Origin: CAWAQA01 sp963784065
GTDB lineage: Bacteria; Acidobacteriota; Vicinamibacteria; Vicinamibacterales; UBA2999
Reading direction: 5' to 3'
DNA length: 64,000 nt
NCBI GenBank assembly: GCA_963784065.1
Contig: CAWAQA010000003.1
Span: forward strand, 1,240,001 to 1,304,000
Of the stretch, positions 51,718 to 63,209 are shown piece by piece. Within the stretch, counting starts at the first letter, position 1, and every line of letters starts with the position of its first letter. The notes under the pieces were generated by a model. It did not search any database, was not told where the DNA came from, and saw nothing but the letters and a program-made list of their open reading frames with translations. Made by a program: the position numbers and the translations under genes.

Positions 51718-52762
51718 CCGCCGCGGCGTGGCGCGACGGCTGGAGGCGCGTCCTCGCGGCGCCGGCGATCGTCGGCGGCGTCTTTGCCGTAACGCTGCTC
51801 GCGTCGCTGCCGCTGGCGCTCACGATGCGCGCCGCGATCGAAGCACATCTCGGCGCCAGCCTCATGGCGAACCAGGCGGCGGATGGGGTCAACTGGGACT
51901 GGTGGCAGGAGTTCGCCTCGCAGGCGACCGGCCTTGCCACAACCTTCACCCCGCGGGTCATCGGATTCGGGTCAACGCTCGACAGCCTCAGCAGCCTGCT
52001 CGACGCGAACGCTGAAACCGTACCGGTTGCAGCCGCAATCGCAACCTACCTGCTCGTCTGGATATTTCTGTCAGGCGGCGTGCTCGATCGCTACGCCCGG
52101 CATCGGCCTACACGCACGCACGGCTTCTTCGCCGCAGCCGGGGTGTTCTTCTGGCGCTTCCTCCGCCTGGGCGTCGTCGCGGCGGTGGTGTACTGGTTCC
52201 TGTTTGCCTATGTCCACGAATAGCTGTTCGACGAGTGGTACGTGCGAGCGACGCGCGATCTGGACGTCGAACGCACGGCCTTTTTCTGGCGTGCCGGGAT
52301 GTACGCGGTCTTCGGCGCGCTCCTGGTCGGGGCCAACGTGCTGTTCGACTACGCCAAGGTGCGCCTGGTCGTCGAGGACCGGCGCAGCGCCCTGGCCGCG
52401 CTGACGGCCGCGTTGGCCTTCATCGTGCGGAATCCAGGACAGGTATTGGGCCTGTACGCGCTGAACGCGCTGGTCTTTGCGCTGGTCATTGCGCTGTGGG
52501 CGCTGACAGCCCCCGGCGCCGGCGGCGCCGGGGCTCGATGTGGTTGGCGTTCGCGGGAACCCAGCTCTATGTCGTGACGCGGCTTGCGATGAAGCTGCAG
52601 TTCATGGCGTCGCAAACCGCGCTGTTCCAGGGCCGCCTCGCGCACGCCGCGTATACCGCGGCCCCGGAGCCCGCCTGGCCTGAGTCTCCAGCCGCGGAGC
52701 GGATTGGAGGTCCTGCCAGCGTGCATCCATCGGGACGGTCCGTCCCTTCGGACGCCTCATGA
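51714..52762 (+). CDS. Multi-pass membrane protein of unknown function (with in-frame TAG)
   Basis: Starts MTAAAWRDGWRRVLAAPAIV, overlapping the M1 stop by four bases. Several hydrophobic segments follow (GGVFAVTLLASLPLALTM, AAIATYLLVWIFLSGGVLD, LGVVAAVVYWFLFAYVH). TAG at 52221 interrupts YVHE-LFDEWYVRATRDLD in the same frame, where TGG would give the expected Trp. After it come MYAVFGALLVGANVLFDYAK and VLGLYALNALVFALVIAL. A shift near 52535 leads to the C-terminus. It is probably an inner-membrane protein coupled to the peptidase. Confidence 0.65.
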
Positions 52763-52777
52763 GCAGCGCCGGCAACG

Positions 52778-52806
52778 AAAAAAGCCGGGTCCCCTGGGAC
52801 CCGGCT
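52778..52806 (-). terminator. Rho-independent terminator of ftsH
   Basis: An 11-bp stem AGCCGGGTCCC/GGGACCCGGCT with a 2-base loop is followed on the minus strand by TTTTTT. It lies about 50 bases after the corrected ftsH stop. Confidence 0.85.
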
Positions 52807-52857
52807 TCATCTGCGAGTTGTGATTGTGATTGACGTCGCGAATCGCGCGACGGCCGC

Positions 52858-54712
<1,855 letters not shown>

Positions 54713-54873
54713 AGGGGACTCCCTTTAACGGCTGCAGAAGAGCCGGCCGCACCCGGGGAAGACACCGGTGCAAACACGGCCCAGTTTTTGAGGAGATCGC
54801 GTTATTGGCTTAACGCGCTCGATGATTCTATCGGACCGTCGGGCACCTGTAAATAGATGTCGGAAAGAGGTTT

Positions 54874-55245
54874 ATGCAGCCCAACCGTATTAGGGCAGAT
54901 GAGGCAGACAGGGACAGCCGGACACGGACGACGACGCAGACGCCGGAGCTCCGGGTCGGGTGCTCGGGCTGGCAATATCGGCATTGGCGCGGTAATTTTT
55001 ACCCGGACGAGCTAGCGCAATCCCGCTGGTTCAGCCACGGGACAAAGAAGTACGGCGGCCGCTACTACGAGGCCCGGCTCGGCAGCTGGGCCGAGTGGCT
55101 TGCCGTCCGTCATACCGACGGGATGGACGTGTTCGCCTATTTCAACCACGACACTGGCGGTCATGCGCCGCGCGATGCGGTCCGGCTGCGCCAGGCGCTC
55201 GACGAGCGGCTCGGCACCGGGACGCCGGTGCGCCGCACGTCCTGA
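54874..55245 (+). pseudogene. DUF72-family gene with a large internal deletion
   Basis: The 123-residue frame joins the family N-terminus (RVGCSGWQYRHWRGNFYPDE, LAQSRWFS) directly to its C-terminus (HGTKKYGGRYYEARLGSWAE, then DVFAYFNHDTGGHAPRDAVR). DUF72 proteins are usually about 230-260 residues with a TIM-barrel-like core, so about 130-170 residues are missing without loss of frame. It is either an in-frame deletion remnant or, less likely, an assembly collapse. Function of the family is unsettled. Confidence 0.7.
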
Positions 55246-55280
55246 CAGGGATGGGAGCACTTCAATTCCTTTCGCTGATC

Positions 55281-55428
55281 CTTCCGGCTGAAGCCGGAAG
55301 CCACACACTCCCAGCCCTTCCCAGGACTTCCGGCTGAAGCCGAAAACCACGACTGCCAGCCCTCCCCAAAGACTTCCGGCTGAAGCCGGAAGCCACGAAC
55401 TCCTCCGGCGGAGGCCAGAAGCCACGGA
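55281..55428. repeat. Tandem CTTCCGGCTGAAGCCGGAAG palindromes
   Basis: Three copies of the palindrome plus GCCAC occur at 55281, 55327 and 55373, about 46 bases apart, with a fourth degenerate copy (CTCCTCCGGCGGAGGCCAGA) at 55401. The spacers CACTCCCAGCCCTTCCCAGG and CGACTGCCAGCCCTCCCC are related. This is a REP-like cluster between the DUF72 remnant and the DinB gene. Confidence 0.85.
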
Positions 55429-55467
55429 CAGGCCAGCGACAATCGTCCGCCGTACAATTCAGCCGGA

Positions 55468-56043
55468 ATGAGTGGAGGCGGTCCGTTCGCGCTGACGCCA
55501 GAGATCGACGCCTTCCGACGCCAGTTCGAGCAACTGTCAGCGGAGGCCGACCGTCTGGTGGCGCCGCTGACCGACGCACAGCTTCACTGGAGGGCGACGC
55601 CGGAATCCTGGTCCGCGGCGCAGTGCATCGAGCACCTCAACGTCACCGCCCGTCTCTATCTGCCGTTGCTCGACGATGGGATCGCCAGCGCGATTCGCCG
55701 TGGCCTCTACGGCCCGGGCCCGTTTCGCTACAACTGGATCGGCCGGATGCTCGTGTTCAGCCTGGAACCGCCCGCGCGCTTTCGCACGAGGGCGCCGGCG
55801 TCCCTCCAGCCAGTCCCGGAGCGCCCGCGCAGGGAGATCATGGCGGCGTTCCGCGCTTACCAGGTGCAGTACATCGATCGTTTGCGTCAGGCGAACGGCA
55901 TCGACCTCGCCCGCGCGCGCGTCCGCTCCCCGTCGCCGTACTGGGTCCCCATGCCGCTCGGCTCCGGCTTCGCGTTCGTCACCGCGCACGAACGGCGACA
56001 CCTGTGGCAGGCGCGCGAGGTCGTTGCGAAGATGCAAGGTTGA
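55468..56043 (+). CDS. DinB-superfamily protein
   Basis: 191 residues, intact. The four-helix DinB_2 fold shows its metal ligands in QCIEHLNVTARLYL and in the C-terminal AHERRHLWQAREV. An N-terminal QFEQLSAEADRLVAPLTDAQ and WRATPESWSAAQ are typical of the group. Members act as metal-dependent thiol transferases (bacillithiol or mycothiol type) or have unknown roles. No partner is evident. Confidence 0.85.
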   Translation: MSGGGPFALTPEIDAFRRQFEQLSAEADRLVAPLTDAQLHWRATPESWSAAQCIEHLNVTARLYLPLLDDGIASAIRRGLYGPGPFRYNWIGRMLVFSLEPPARFRTRAPASLQPVPERPRREIMAAFRAYQVQYIDRLRQANGIDLARARVRSPSPYWVPMPLGSGFAFVTAHERRHLWQAREVVAKMQG

Positions 56044-56049
56044 TTTCCC

Positions 56050-56135
56050 CTCACGAACCACAGAGACGGAGAGAGTACAGAGACTGGAGGGCCTACGCCG
56101 CTGCCGGCTGATGCCAGCCTGCGGTTCGTAGAGCG
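56050..56135. repeat. ACCACAGAGACGGAGAGAGT repeat
   Basis: CACGAACCACAGAGACGGAG followed by AGAGTACAGAGACTGGAGGG is a CACAGAG-heptad element, the reverse complement of the words at 48468-48512. It is followed by a CGCTGCCGGCTGATGCCAGC inverted repeat and TTCGTAGAG. Confidence 0.65.
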
Positions 56136-56138
56136 CGT

Positions 56139-59029
56139 CTACTGCTGCGTGGATTCCTGGATCTCGGTCACCGCCACCGCGGCGTGCGAGCGGCGCGGAT
56201 CGGCCCCGCCTTCGACGCGGCGCGCGGCGGGATCGACCGAGACGCCGGACGCATACCCGTAACGCACTTCGCCCTTCCGTCCGATCTTCTGGAAACGGTG
56301 CCCGCGCGCCGACAGGTCCTGCAGGATCGACCTCGGGAAGCGGTCCTCGATCTCGACTCGCGCGCTGTTGCCGATCGCGTCGGCCGGGTCGCGTGCAACC
56401 AGGAACCGCGGCGCCTCGATGGCGCGCTGCATCGGGAGGCCACCGTCCACGAGCGCCGTGATGATGGAGTAGGCCGCCGCGGGAATCCACGCGTTGCCGG
56501 CGACGCCGACGGCGAACCGCGGTACGCGCTCGCCATCCTCCTCACGGAACACGAGCGTCGGCACGTTCGCGGTGTTCGAGCGCATCAAGGGCAGCAGGTG
56601 GCCGTATGTGCCCGGCGTCGTGCGGTTGGAGCGCAGGTGGTTGTTGTAGAGAAACCCGAGTCCCCGGGAGACGTAGAACGATCCGCCCCACGTGCTCAGC
56701 GTCTGCGTCACCGCGATCATGTTGCCGTCGGCGTCCGCGATGACGAACGCGCTCGTGCCGCTGCCGATGCGCTCGCCCGACGGGACGGCGTCTTCCGCAT
56801 CGTCGGGATAGCGGACGGCGGCGTCCGGCCGGATGCGACGGAAGAGGTCGGCGGCGTGGTCGCGCTGGAGGTGACGGTCGTAGTCGATTGCCCAGTGGGC
56901 GGGGTCCGCGATGCGCGTGATGCGGTCGCGCACCTTCCACGCCTCGATGCTGTGATGCCAGTAGTCGGCGTCGGTCGCCGCCGTGGCCCCCGGCTTCGCG
57001 TCGTAGTGGCCGAGGATCTGCAACGCTTCGAACAGCGACACGCCAGCGCCGATCGGCGGCCCCCCGGTGTAGAGCACGTGGCCGCGATACCGCGCCGAAA
57101 CGGGGTCGCGCTCGATCGCCCGGTACTGCGCCAGATCGTCGAACGTGATCAGGCCGCCGTTGGCCTCCATGTCCGCGGCAATCCGCCGCGCGATCGCGCC
57201 GCGATAGAACGTCTCTGCGCCGTCCCGCGCGATCTCGCGGAGCGTTGCCGCGTAGTCACGGTTCACGAACCGATCGCCCGCGTTGGGCACGCGGCGGTCG
57301 GGAAGGTAGATGCGCGCCGACGCCGGATACTTCTGAAAGAGTTGCCGTCCCTCGGCGATGCTCGAGGGCAGCGCCTGGTCCAGGCGGAAGCCGTCTTCGG
57401 CGTACCGGATCGCGGGCTCGACGAGCTCCTCCCAGGTGAGGCGGCCGCTGCCATAGTGCGTGTAAAGGTAATCGAGGCCCGCGACGACGCCGGGAATGTT
57501 GGCCGCAGCGGGACCGTCGCCGACCAGCCGCGCGCCCTGGAAAATCTTCGGATTGTCGAGCGTCGCCGCGCGCGGCGTCTGGTCCTTGTACTCGATCACG
57601 GTCGGAGCCGGCATGCCTTTCAGGAACAGCACGGCCTGGCCGTCGCCGCCGATGCCCGAGGCGTCGGGTTCGACGACGCCGAGCGCGAACGAAACCGCGA
57701 TGGCGGCATCGACGATGTTGCCCCCGCGGGCGAGCGTTATCCGGCCGGCCTCCGAGGCCAGCGCGTGCGCCGACACGACCACCGCCCGCGAGGACGTCAC
57801 CGCCGGCTTGATGAGCGGCTGCTCGCCGACCATCCGGTCCACGACGTCCTCGAGCGCGCGGTCGGTCCGCGCCTGCTCGGCGTCACGGCGGTACCGTGCC
57901 CGCAGCGCGTCCCAGCGCACGGCGGATTCGCCTTCGCTGTAGTAGAGGCGCTTCAGCGTGCTCCAGACCGTGTCGAACACCTGCGTCAGCGCTGGCGCTG
58001 TGGGCCCGAGTGCCGGCGCCAGCGCACGTGTCCCCTCATCCACCGGCCGCGGCGCGGCAACGGTCCAGAGCTGGTAGGCGCCACCGACACCGAACACGGG
58101 CGGGCGTTCGGTGTCATCCCGCGCGGGATTGCCGTTGTAGACGGGTTCGGGCTCCGGGATCTCACCGATGGCGAGCGTGCGGCCGTCAGGCGACCACGCG
58201 ACCCATCCGCCGCGGCGTGAGGCGAGCACGGGTGCGTCGGCCGGTCGCTCACGCACCGAGGCGCGGCACCGGCGCCGAACGATCCGGCGGGGAATCGACC
58301 GTGGCGACCCACGTGGACCCGACGCCGTCGCGAACGGCATAGAAGGCGATGCGGCCGCCGTCGGGCGACCACGCCGGGTAGTCGTCCTGCCCGCGCAGCC
58401 GGGCGACCCGCATCGCCGGCCCGCGCGCGGTGGCCGGCTCGCCACGCGCCGACCAGGCGCATCACCCAGATGTCGAAGTCGCCCTCGTCGCTGTCGCGGT
58501 CGGACGCGAAGACAATGCGCGCGCCGTCGGGGGACACGCGCGGATGGACCTCGCTGTCAGGGGATTGCGTCAGCCGCAGCGGCAGACGCACGTCCGCATC
58601 CACCTCGGGGTCCACGACGTAAAGATCCCACTGCCCGGCGCCGGGCTCGCGATAGGCGAAGACGATGCGTCCGTCGGGAGTCCACGATGGCGTGCGCGCG
58701 TCGCCGGCCAGGGCGGTGATGCGTTCGGGCGAGCCGCCGCGCGCCGCGACGGCGTAGATGTCGAAGCCGTCGCCGCGATCGCCGGCAAACGCGATCCGCC
58801 GCCCGTCCGGCGACCACGCCGGCTCACGCTGCACGGCGTCGGTCCGCACCAGCTCCTTCGCGTCGCGGCCATCCACCTGTGTCGTCCAGATGCGGTCGAG
58901 GTACACGACCGCGAGGCGCTTGCCGTCGGGCGCCCACGACGGCTCGCGAAGGCCTGCTCCGCCCTGCGAATACAGCGGGACCAGCAGCAGCACTGCCAGG
59001 AGAACGCCAGCCGCTGCAGTCCTACGCAC
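56139..59029 (-). CDS. TolB/tricorn-like propeller fused to gamma-glutamyltransferase (frame-broken)
   Basis: A GTG start gives a signal peptide (TAAAGVLLAVLLLVPLYSQG). Residues about 30-330 are PD40/WD40-like propeller blades (PSWAPDGKRLAVVYLDRIWT, PAWSPDGRRIAFAGDRGDGF, PRVSPDGARIVFASDRDSDE). A shift near 58430 and another near 58260 lie here. A helical stretch (FDTVWSTLKRLYYSEGESAV, WDALRARYRRDAEQARTD) resembles the tricorn C1 region. The remainder is a gamma-glutamyltransferase: SRAVVVSAHALASEAGRITL, ALGVVEPDASGIGGDGQAVL and the nucleophile Thr in GSGTSAFVIADADGN. The corrected length is about 963 residues. Its start overlaps the transketolase stop by eight bases. Confidence 0.82.
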
Positions 59030-60921
59030 GCGCCTGGTTCACGGCGTTGACGATGTGGCGCGCGGAGATGCCGTAGTGGTCCAGCAGCTCCTCGGGCGCC
59101 CCGCTGCGTGGAATGTCCGTGACCGCGAGGCGGCGCACCGTGAAGCCGGCGGCGGCAACCGCCGAGGCCACGGCGTCGCCAATGCCACCGCCCGGGTAGT
59201 GGTCCTCCACGGTAATCAGCCGGCCCCTGGTCTCACGGGCACACCGGGTCAGGGTCTCCGCGTCGATCGGCTGCAGCGAATAGAGGTCGATCACGCGGAT
59301 GTTCACGCCCTGCGCCTTCAGCGTGTCGTGCGCGGTCAGCGCCTCGAAGAGCGTCACGCCGGCGCCGATCACCGTCGCGACGTCCGTCCCGCTCTGGCGC
59401 AGCACCTTGAGCCCGCCGATCGGGAACTGCTCGTCGTCGCCGTAGATGACCGGCGTCTTCGGCCGCGAGGTGCGCATGTAGGCCGGCCCCTCGTGGTCGT
59501 ACGCCATCGCCTCCAGCAGCTTCCCGGTGCTGACGGCGTCGCACGGATAGAGCACCGCGATGTCCGGCTCGGCGCGCATCATCGCGAGATCTTCGAGGGC
59601 CATCTGCGACGGGCCATCCTCCCCGATCGAGACGCCGGCGTGCGAGCCGGCCATCTTGATGTTGTTGCGGCCGATCGCTGCCATCCGGATGAAGTCATAC
59701 GCGCGTGTCAGGAACGCGGCAAATGTCGACGGGAATGGAATGGCGCCCCGTGCCGCCAGTCCCATGGCCGCTCCGATCATCACCTGCTCGGCGATGAACG
59801 CTTCGTAGAAGCGGTCGGGATGGCGCTGCTCGAACTTCTCGCTGAAGGTCGAGTTCTTCACATCCGCGTCGAGCGCCACGATCCGATCGTCGGAGTCGCC
59901 GAGCCGCGCCAGGGCATCGCCGTAGGCCTCGCGGGTGGCGACCTTGTCACCCAGCTTGTGCGGGGAAGCGCCCACCGTTCCGCGACGCGGCGCGGGGCGA
60001 TCGACTGTCTCCGGCATGTGGACCTTGCTCGAGCCGGAAGGGGCAACCGCCGCGCCTGACGTCGATGCTTCGTCGTCTTCCGCGACGAGTTGTGACTTGA
60101 GCTCGGCGAGCGCCTTCTCGACCTCCTCGCCCGCCTTGAGCGGCTTGCCGTGCCAGCCGCCCTTGCCTTCCATGAGCGAGATGCCCTTCCCCTTGAGCGT
60201 CCGCGCGAGGATCATCGTCGGCCGGCCCCGCGTCCGACGCGCCTCCGCCAGGCGCATCGAGGATGGCGGCGACGTCGTGGCCGTCCACCACAATCGCGTG
60301 CCAGCGGAATGCGCGCCAGCGAGCGGCGTAGGCGTCCATGTCGTGCTGCAACGCGGTGGGTCGGCTCTGCCCGAGCGCGTTGACGTCGATGATGCCGCAC
60401 AGCGAATCGACGTCGTGCAGCGCGCCCATCTCAGCGGCTTCCCAGACCGAGCCTTCGGCGGTCTCGCCGTCGCCGAGCAGCACGTAGGTGCGATAGTCCG
60501 ACTTGATGCGCCGCGCGTTCAGCGCGATGCCGATCCCGGCGCACAGCCCCTGACCGAGGGATCCGGTCGCGACGTCCACCCACGGCAGCCGCGGCGTCGG
60601 ATGCCCCTCGAAATCCGACGACAGCTTGCGCAGGGACATGAGGTCCTCGCGCGTGCAGATGCCTGCCTCCGCCCACGCGGCGTACAAGATCGGCGCGGCA
60701 TGACCCTTCGACAGAACGAAGCGATCGTTGTCGAGGTTCTTCGCGTCGTGCGGGTCGTACCGCATCTCCGAGAAGAACAGCGCCGCCATGATCTCGGCCG
60801 CGGAGCAGCAGGTGCTCGGGTGGCCGCTGCCGGCCGCGGTGGTGGACAGGACCGAATCGATGCGCAGGCGCGTGGCGATGTTCATCAGCGCGGGCACGCG
60901 CGGACGCGTTTGTACGGGCAA
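59022..60921 (-). CDS. tkt: Transketolase (frame-broken)
   Basis: A TTG start follows GGAGG; the frame gives RLRIDSVLSTTAAGSGHPST and CCSAAEIMAALFF. Thiamine-diphosphate binding is seen in LLGDGETAEGSVWEAAEMGA and CGIIDVNALGQSRPT. A shift near 60250 joins the C-terminal half: TMILARTLKGKGISLMEGKG, FYEAFIAEQVMIGAAMGLAA and AGSHAGVSIGEDGPSQMALE. The corrected length is about 632 residues. It moves two-carbon units in the pentose phosphate pathway. Confidence 0.93.
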
Positions 60922-61054
60922 GGACGACCTCCGGAACTGGTGGACCGGATCAGCAATCTCGACTGCGACCGCTTACGACATCGAGGGCCGTAGACAGCAG
61001 GAACTGCCAGTCGGGAGTACCGGAACGGTCGAGCGGCCACGGATACGGTCCCAT

Positions 61055-61155
61055 TAAACTCCCAACCCGACAATGATTCCAACTCCTCAACTCCCGGAAA
61101 CGGCCCGATTCGCCGGTGGCGCGAGAAGCGGATTGGGAGTTGGGAATTTACTATG
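61055..61155. repeat. AACTCCC/GGGAGTT heptad repeats flanking the DUF4149 start
   Basis: AACTCCCAACCC and CAACTCCTCAACTCCCGGAA on one side, and GGATTGGGAGTTGGGAATTT on the other, form a long inverted arrangement of the heptad family seen at 4303. The second arm ends about ten bases before the next gene. Confidence 0.65.
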
Positions 61156-61163
61156 ATGACGGG

Positions 61164-61656
61164 ATGCTCGCTCTGCGGTACGTCTACGTGCTGGCCCTGG
61201 TCGTCTGGTTGGGGGGCATGGTGGTCCTCGGCGCGGTCGTCGCCCCGACAACGTTCCAGGTGCTGCAGGCGAGCGAGCCGGTCGACGGGGCGTGCGCTCG
61301 CCGGCGAGTTGTTCGGCGCCACGCTCGCGCGGTTTCACTACGTCGCCTACGCCGCCGGCGTATGCCTCCTCTTTTCGCTCGCCGCCATGGCCGTGCTGGG
61401 CCCCCGGCCTGCCCACTTCCTCGTGCGGTCGATCATCGTGACCGGCATGCTCGCCGTGGCGCTGTACTCCGGAATCGTCGTGCTCGGCGGCATCGACCGA
61501 ATCCAGCAGGAAGTCGGGTCGCTGCCTTCGCGCCTGCCGGTCACCGACAGCCGCCGCGTGCAGTTCGATGCGCTGCACCAGCTCTCGACGCGCCTGATGA
61601 TGCTCAACATCGTCGCCGCCCTGGTGCTCCTCTACTGGGAGGCGCGCGAATCGTGA
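61164..61656 (+). CDS. DUF4149-type membrane protein (frame-broken)
   Basis: Starts MLALRYVYVLALVVWLGGMV and VLGAVVAPTTFQVLQ. A shift near 61290 leads to GELFGATLARFHYVAYAAGV, HFLVRSIIVTGMLAVALYSG and LSTRLMMLNIVAALVLLYWE. About four helices and 164 residues fit the TMEM205/DUF4149 family, whose role is unknown. The next gene begins on its stop codon. Confidence 0.78.
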
Positions 61657-62102
61657 CGGCGGACTATGAATCGGTCGAATGCCAGATCCGCCAGGCGGTC
61701 GGCAGCGCCACCGATGCGGCGGCGGCCATGACGCGCACGGTCGAAATGCTCAAGAGCATTCCTCACTACTCCTGGGTCGGTATCTACCAGCTCGTCGGCG
61801 ACGAACTGGTGCTCGGCCCGTTCCTCGGCAGACCGACGCCGCACACCCGCATCCCGCTCGGGCGCGGGATCTGCGGCGCGGCGGCGACGGGGAAAGCCAC
61901 CATTGTCGTGGACGACGTGAACAACGACCCGCGATACCTGGCGTGCACCCTCGAGACGCAGTCGGAAATCGTCGTCCCCGTGATGCGCGGGAGCGAGGTG
62001 CTGGCCGAGATCGACATCGACAGCGACACGGCGGCGGCGTTCGGCGAGCGTGACCGGCGGATGCTCGAGGCGGTCGCGGCCCTTCTTGCGGAGAAACTGT
62101 GA
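61653..62102 (+). CDS. GAF-domain protein related to free methionine-R-sulfoxide reductase
   Basis: 149 residues from a GTG overlapping the previous stop. The single GAF domain has IPHYSWVGIYQLVGDELVLG, RIPLGRGICGAAATGKATIV, RYLACTLETQSEIVVPVMRG and EIDIDSDTAAAFGERDRRML. The fRMsr signature SEIVVP and two of its three cysteines (in GICG and YLAC) are present. It may reduce free methionine sulfoxide or bind a small ligand. It overlaps the isocitrate dehydrogenase start by four bases. Confidence 0.8.
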   Translation: MTADYESVECQIRQAVGSATDAAAAMTRTVEMLKSIPHYSWVGIYQLVGDELVLGPFLGRPTPHTRIPLGRGICGAAATGKATIVVDDVNNDPRYLACTLETQSEIVVPVMRGSEVLAEIDIDSDTAAAFGERDRRMLEAVAALLAEKL

Positions 62103-63112
62103 AACACCGGATTACGCTCATCCCCGGCGACGGCATCGGTCCGGAAGTGACCGGCGCCGTGGTCAAGATTCTCGACAGCGCCGGGCTCGACGTCGAATGG
62201 GAGTCGTTTCCCGCGGGCGTGCTGGCGATGGAAGCCTACGGGACGCCGCTGCCCGAGGAACTGCTGGAGTCGATCAGGCGCAACAAGGTCGCGCTCAAGG
62301 GGCCGGTGACCACGCCGGTCGGCGGCGGGTTCACGAGCGTGAACGTCGGGCTGCGCAAGGCGCTCGACCTCTTTGCCAACCTGCGTCCGGTCTGGAACAT
62401 GCCGTCGGTGCCGTCGCGCTATACGAGGTGTCGACCTGGTCATCGTGCGCGAGAACACGGAGGACCTCTATTCGGGCCTCGAGCACGAGGTGGTGCCCGG
62501 GGTCGTGGAGAGCCTGAAGATCATCACGGAATACGCCTCGACGCGCATCGCGCGGTTCGCCTTCGAGCACGCGCGCAAGCACGGGCGCAAGCGCATCACC
62601 GCGGTGCACAAGGCCAACATCATGAAGATGAGCGACGGCCTGTTCCTCAAGTGCGTGAAGAAGGTGTGCGCGGAGTATCCCGAGATCACCTGCGACGAGC
62701 GGATCGTCGACGCCGCCTGCATGCATCTCGTCATGGACCCGACGCAGTTCGACGTGCTGCTGCTGCCGAACCTCTATGGCGACATCGTCTCGGACCTCTG
62801 CGCCGGGCTGGTCGGCGGGCTCGGCGTCGTGCCGGCGGCGAACCTCGGCGTCGAGATTGGCGTCTTCGAAGCCGTGCACGGCAGCGCGCCCGGACATCGC
62901 CGGCAAGAGCATCGCCAACCCGACGGCCCTGCTGTTGTCGGCGCTGCTGATGCTGCGCCACATCGACGAAGGCGAGATGGCCGACCGCATCGATGAAGGC
63001 GCTCGGCGAGGTCATGGCCGAGGGCAAGGTGCGGACGCGCGACCTCGGCGGCAAGGCAAGCACCATCGAATTCACCGACGCCATCTGCCGGAGGCTCGAG
63101 GGGCGCACATAG
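62099..63112 (+). CDS. NAD-dependent isocitrate dehydrogenase (frame-broken)
   Basis: A GTG start gives MKHRITLIPGDGIGPEVTGA. Substrate-site motifs are FTSVNVGLRKALDLFANLRP and, after a shift near 62428, VIVRENTEDLYSGLEHEVVP (ENTEDxYxGxEH is the isocitrate dehydrogenase type). Then come AVHKANIMKMSDGLFLKCVK and LLLPNLYGDIVSDLCAGLVG. Shifts near 62893 and 63000 affect the end GGKASTIEFTDAICRRLEGR. The corrected length is about 337 residues. It converts isocitrate to 2-oxoglutarate with NAD; homoisocitrate or isopropylmalate use is less likely. Confidence 0.9.
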
Positions 63113-63145
63113 GCTGCGGTTCGTATCGAGACGCCGTTCACGTGC

Positions 63146-63184
63146 AGCTCCCAATCTGTCCGGTTCGGAGTTTGGGAGTTGAAG
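63146..63184. repeat. CTCCCAA...TTTGGGAG heptad element
   Basis: CAGCTCCCAATCTGTCCGG and GTTCGGAGTTTGGGAGTTG form an imperfect inverted repeat of the GGGAGTT family in the spacer before the acyltransferase gene. Confidence 0.5.
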
Positions 63185-63209
63185 CGGTGGTATAGTCGGG
63201 GTCGTGGCG

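Noticed and set aside
52221..52223. TAG read as pyrrolysine or suppressed stop
   Set aside because: One isolated case and no supporting genes; TGG-to-TAG change or error is simpler.
56184..58220. 678-codon plus-strand frame across the gamma-glutamyltransferase
   Set aside because: Shadow; no domain motif and low-complexity Arg/Val/Asp composition.
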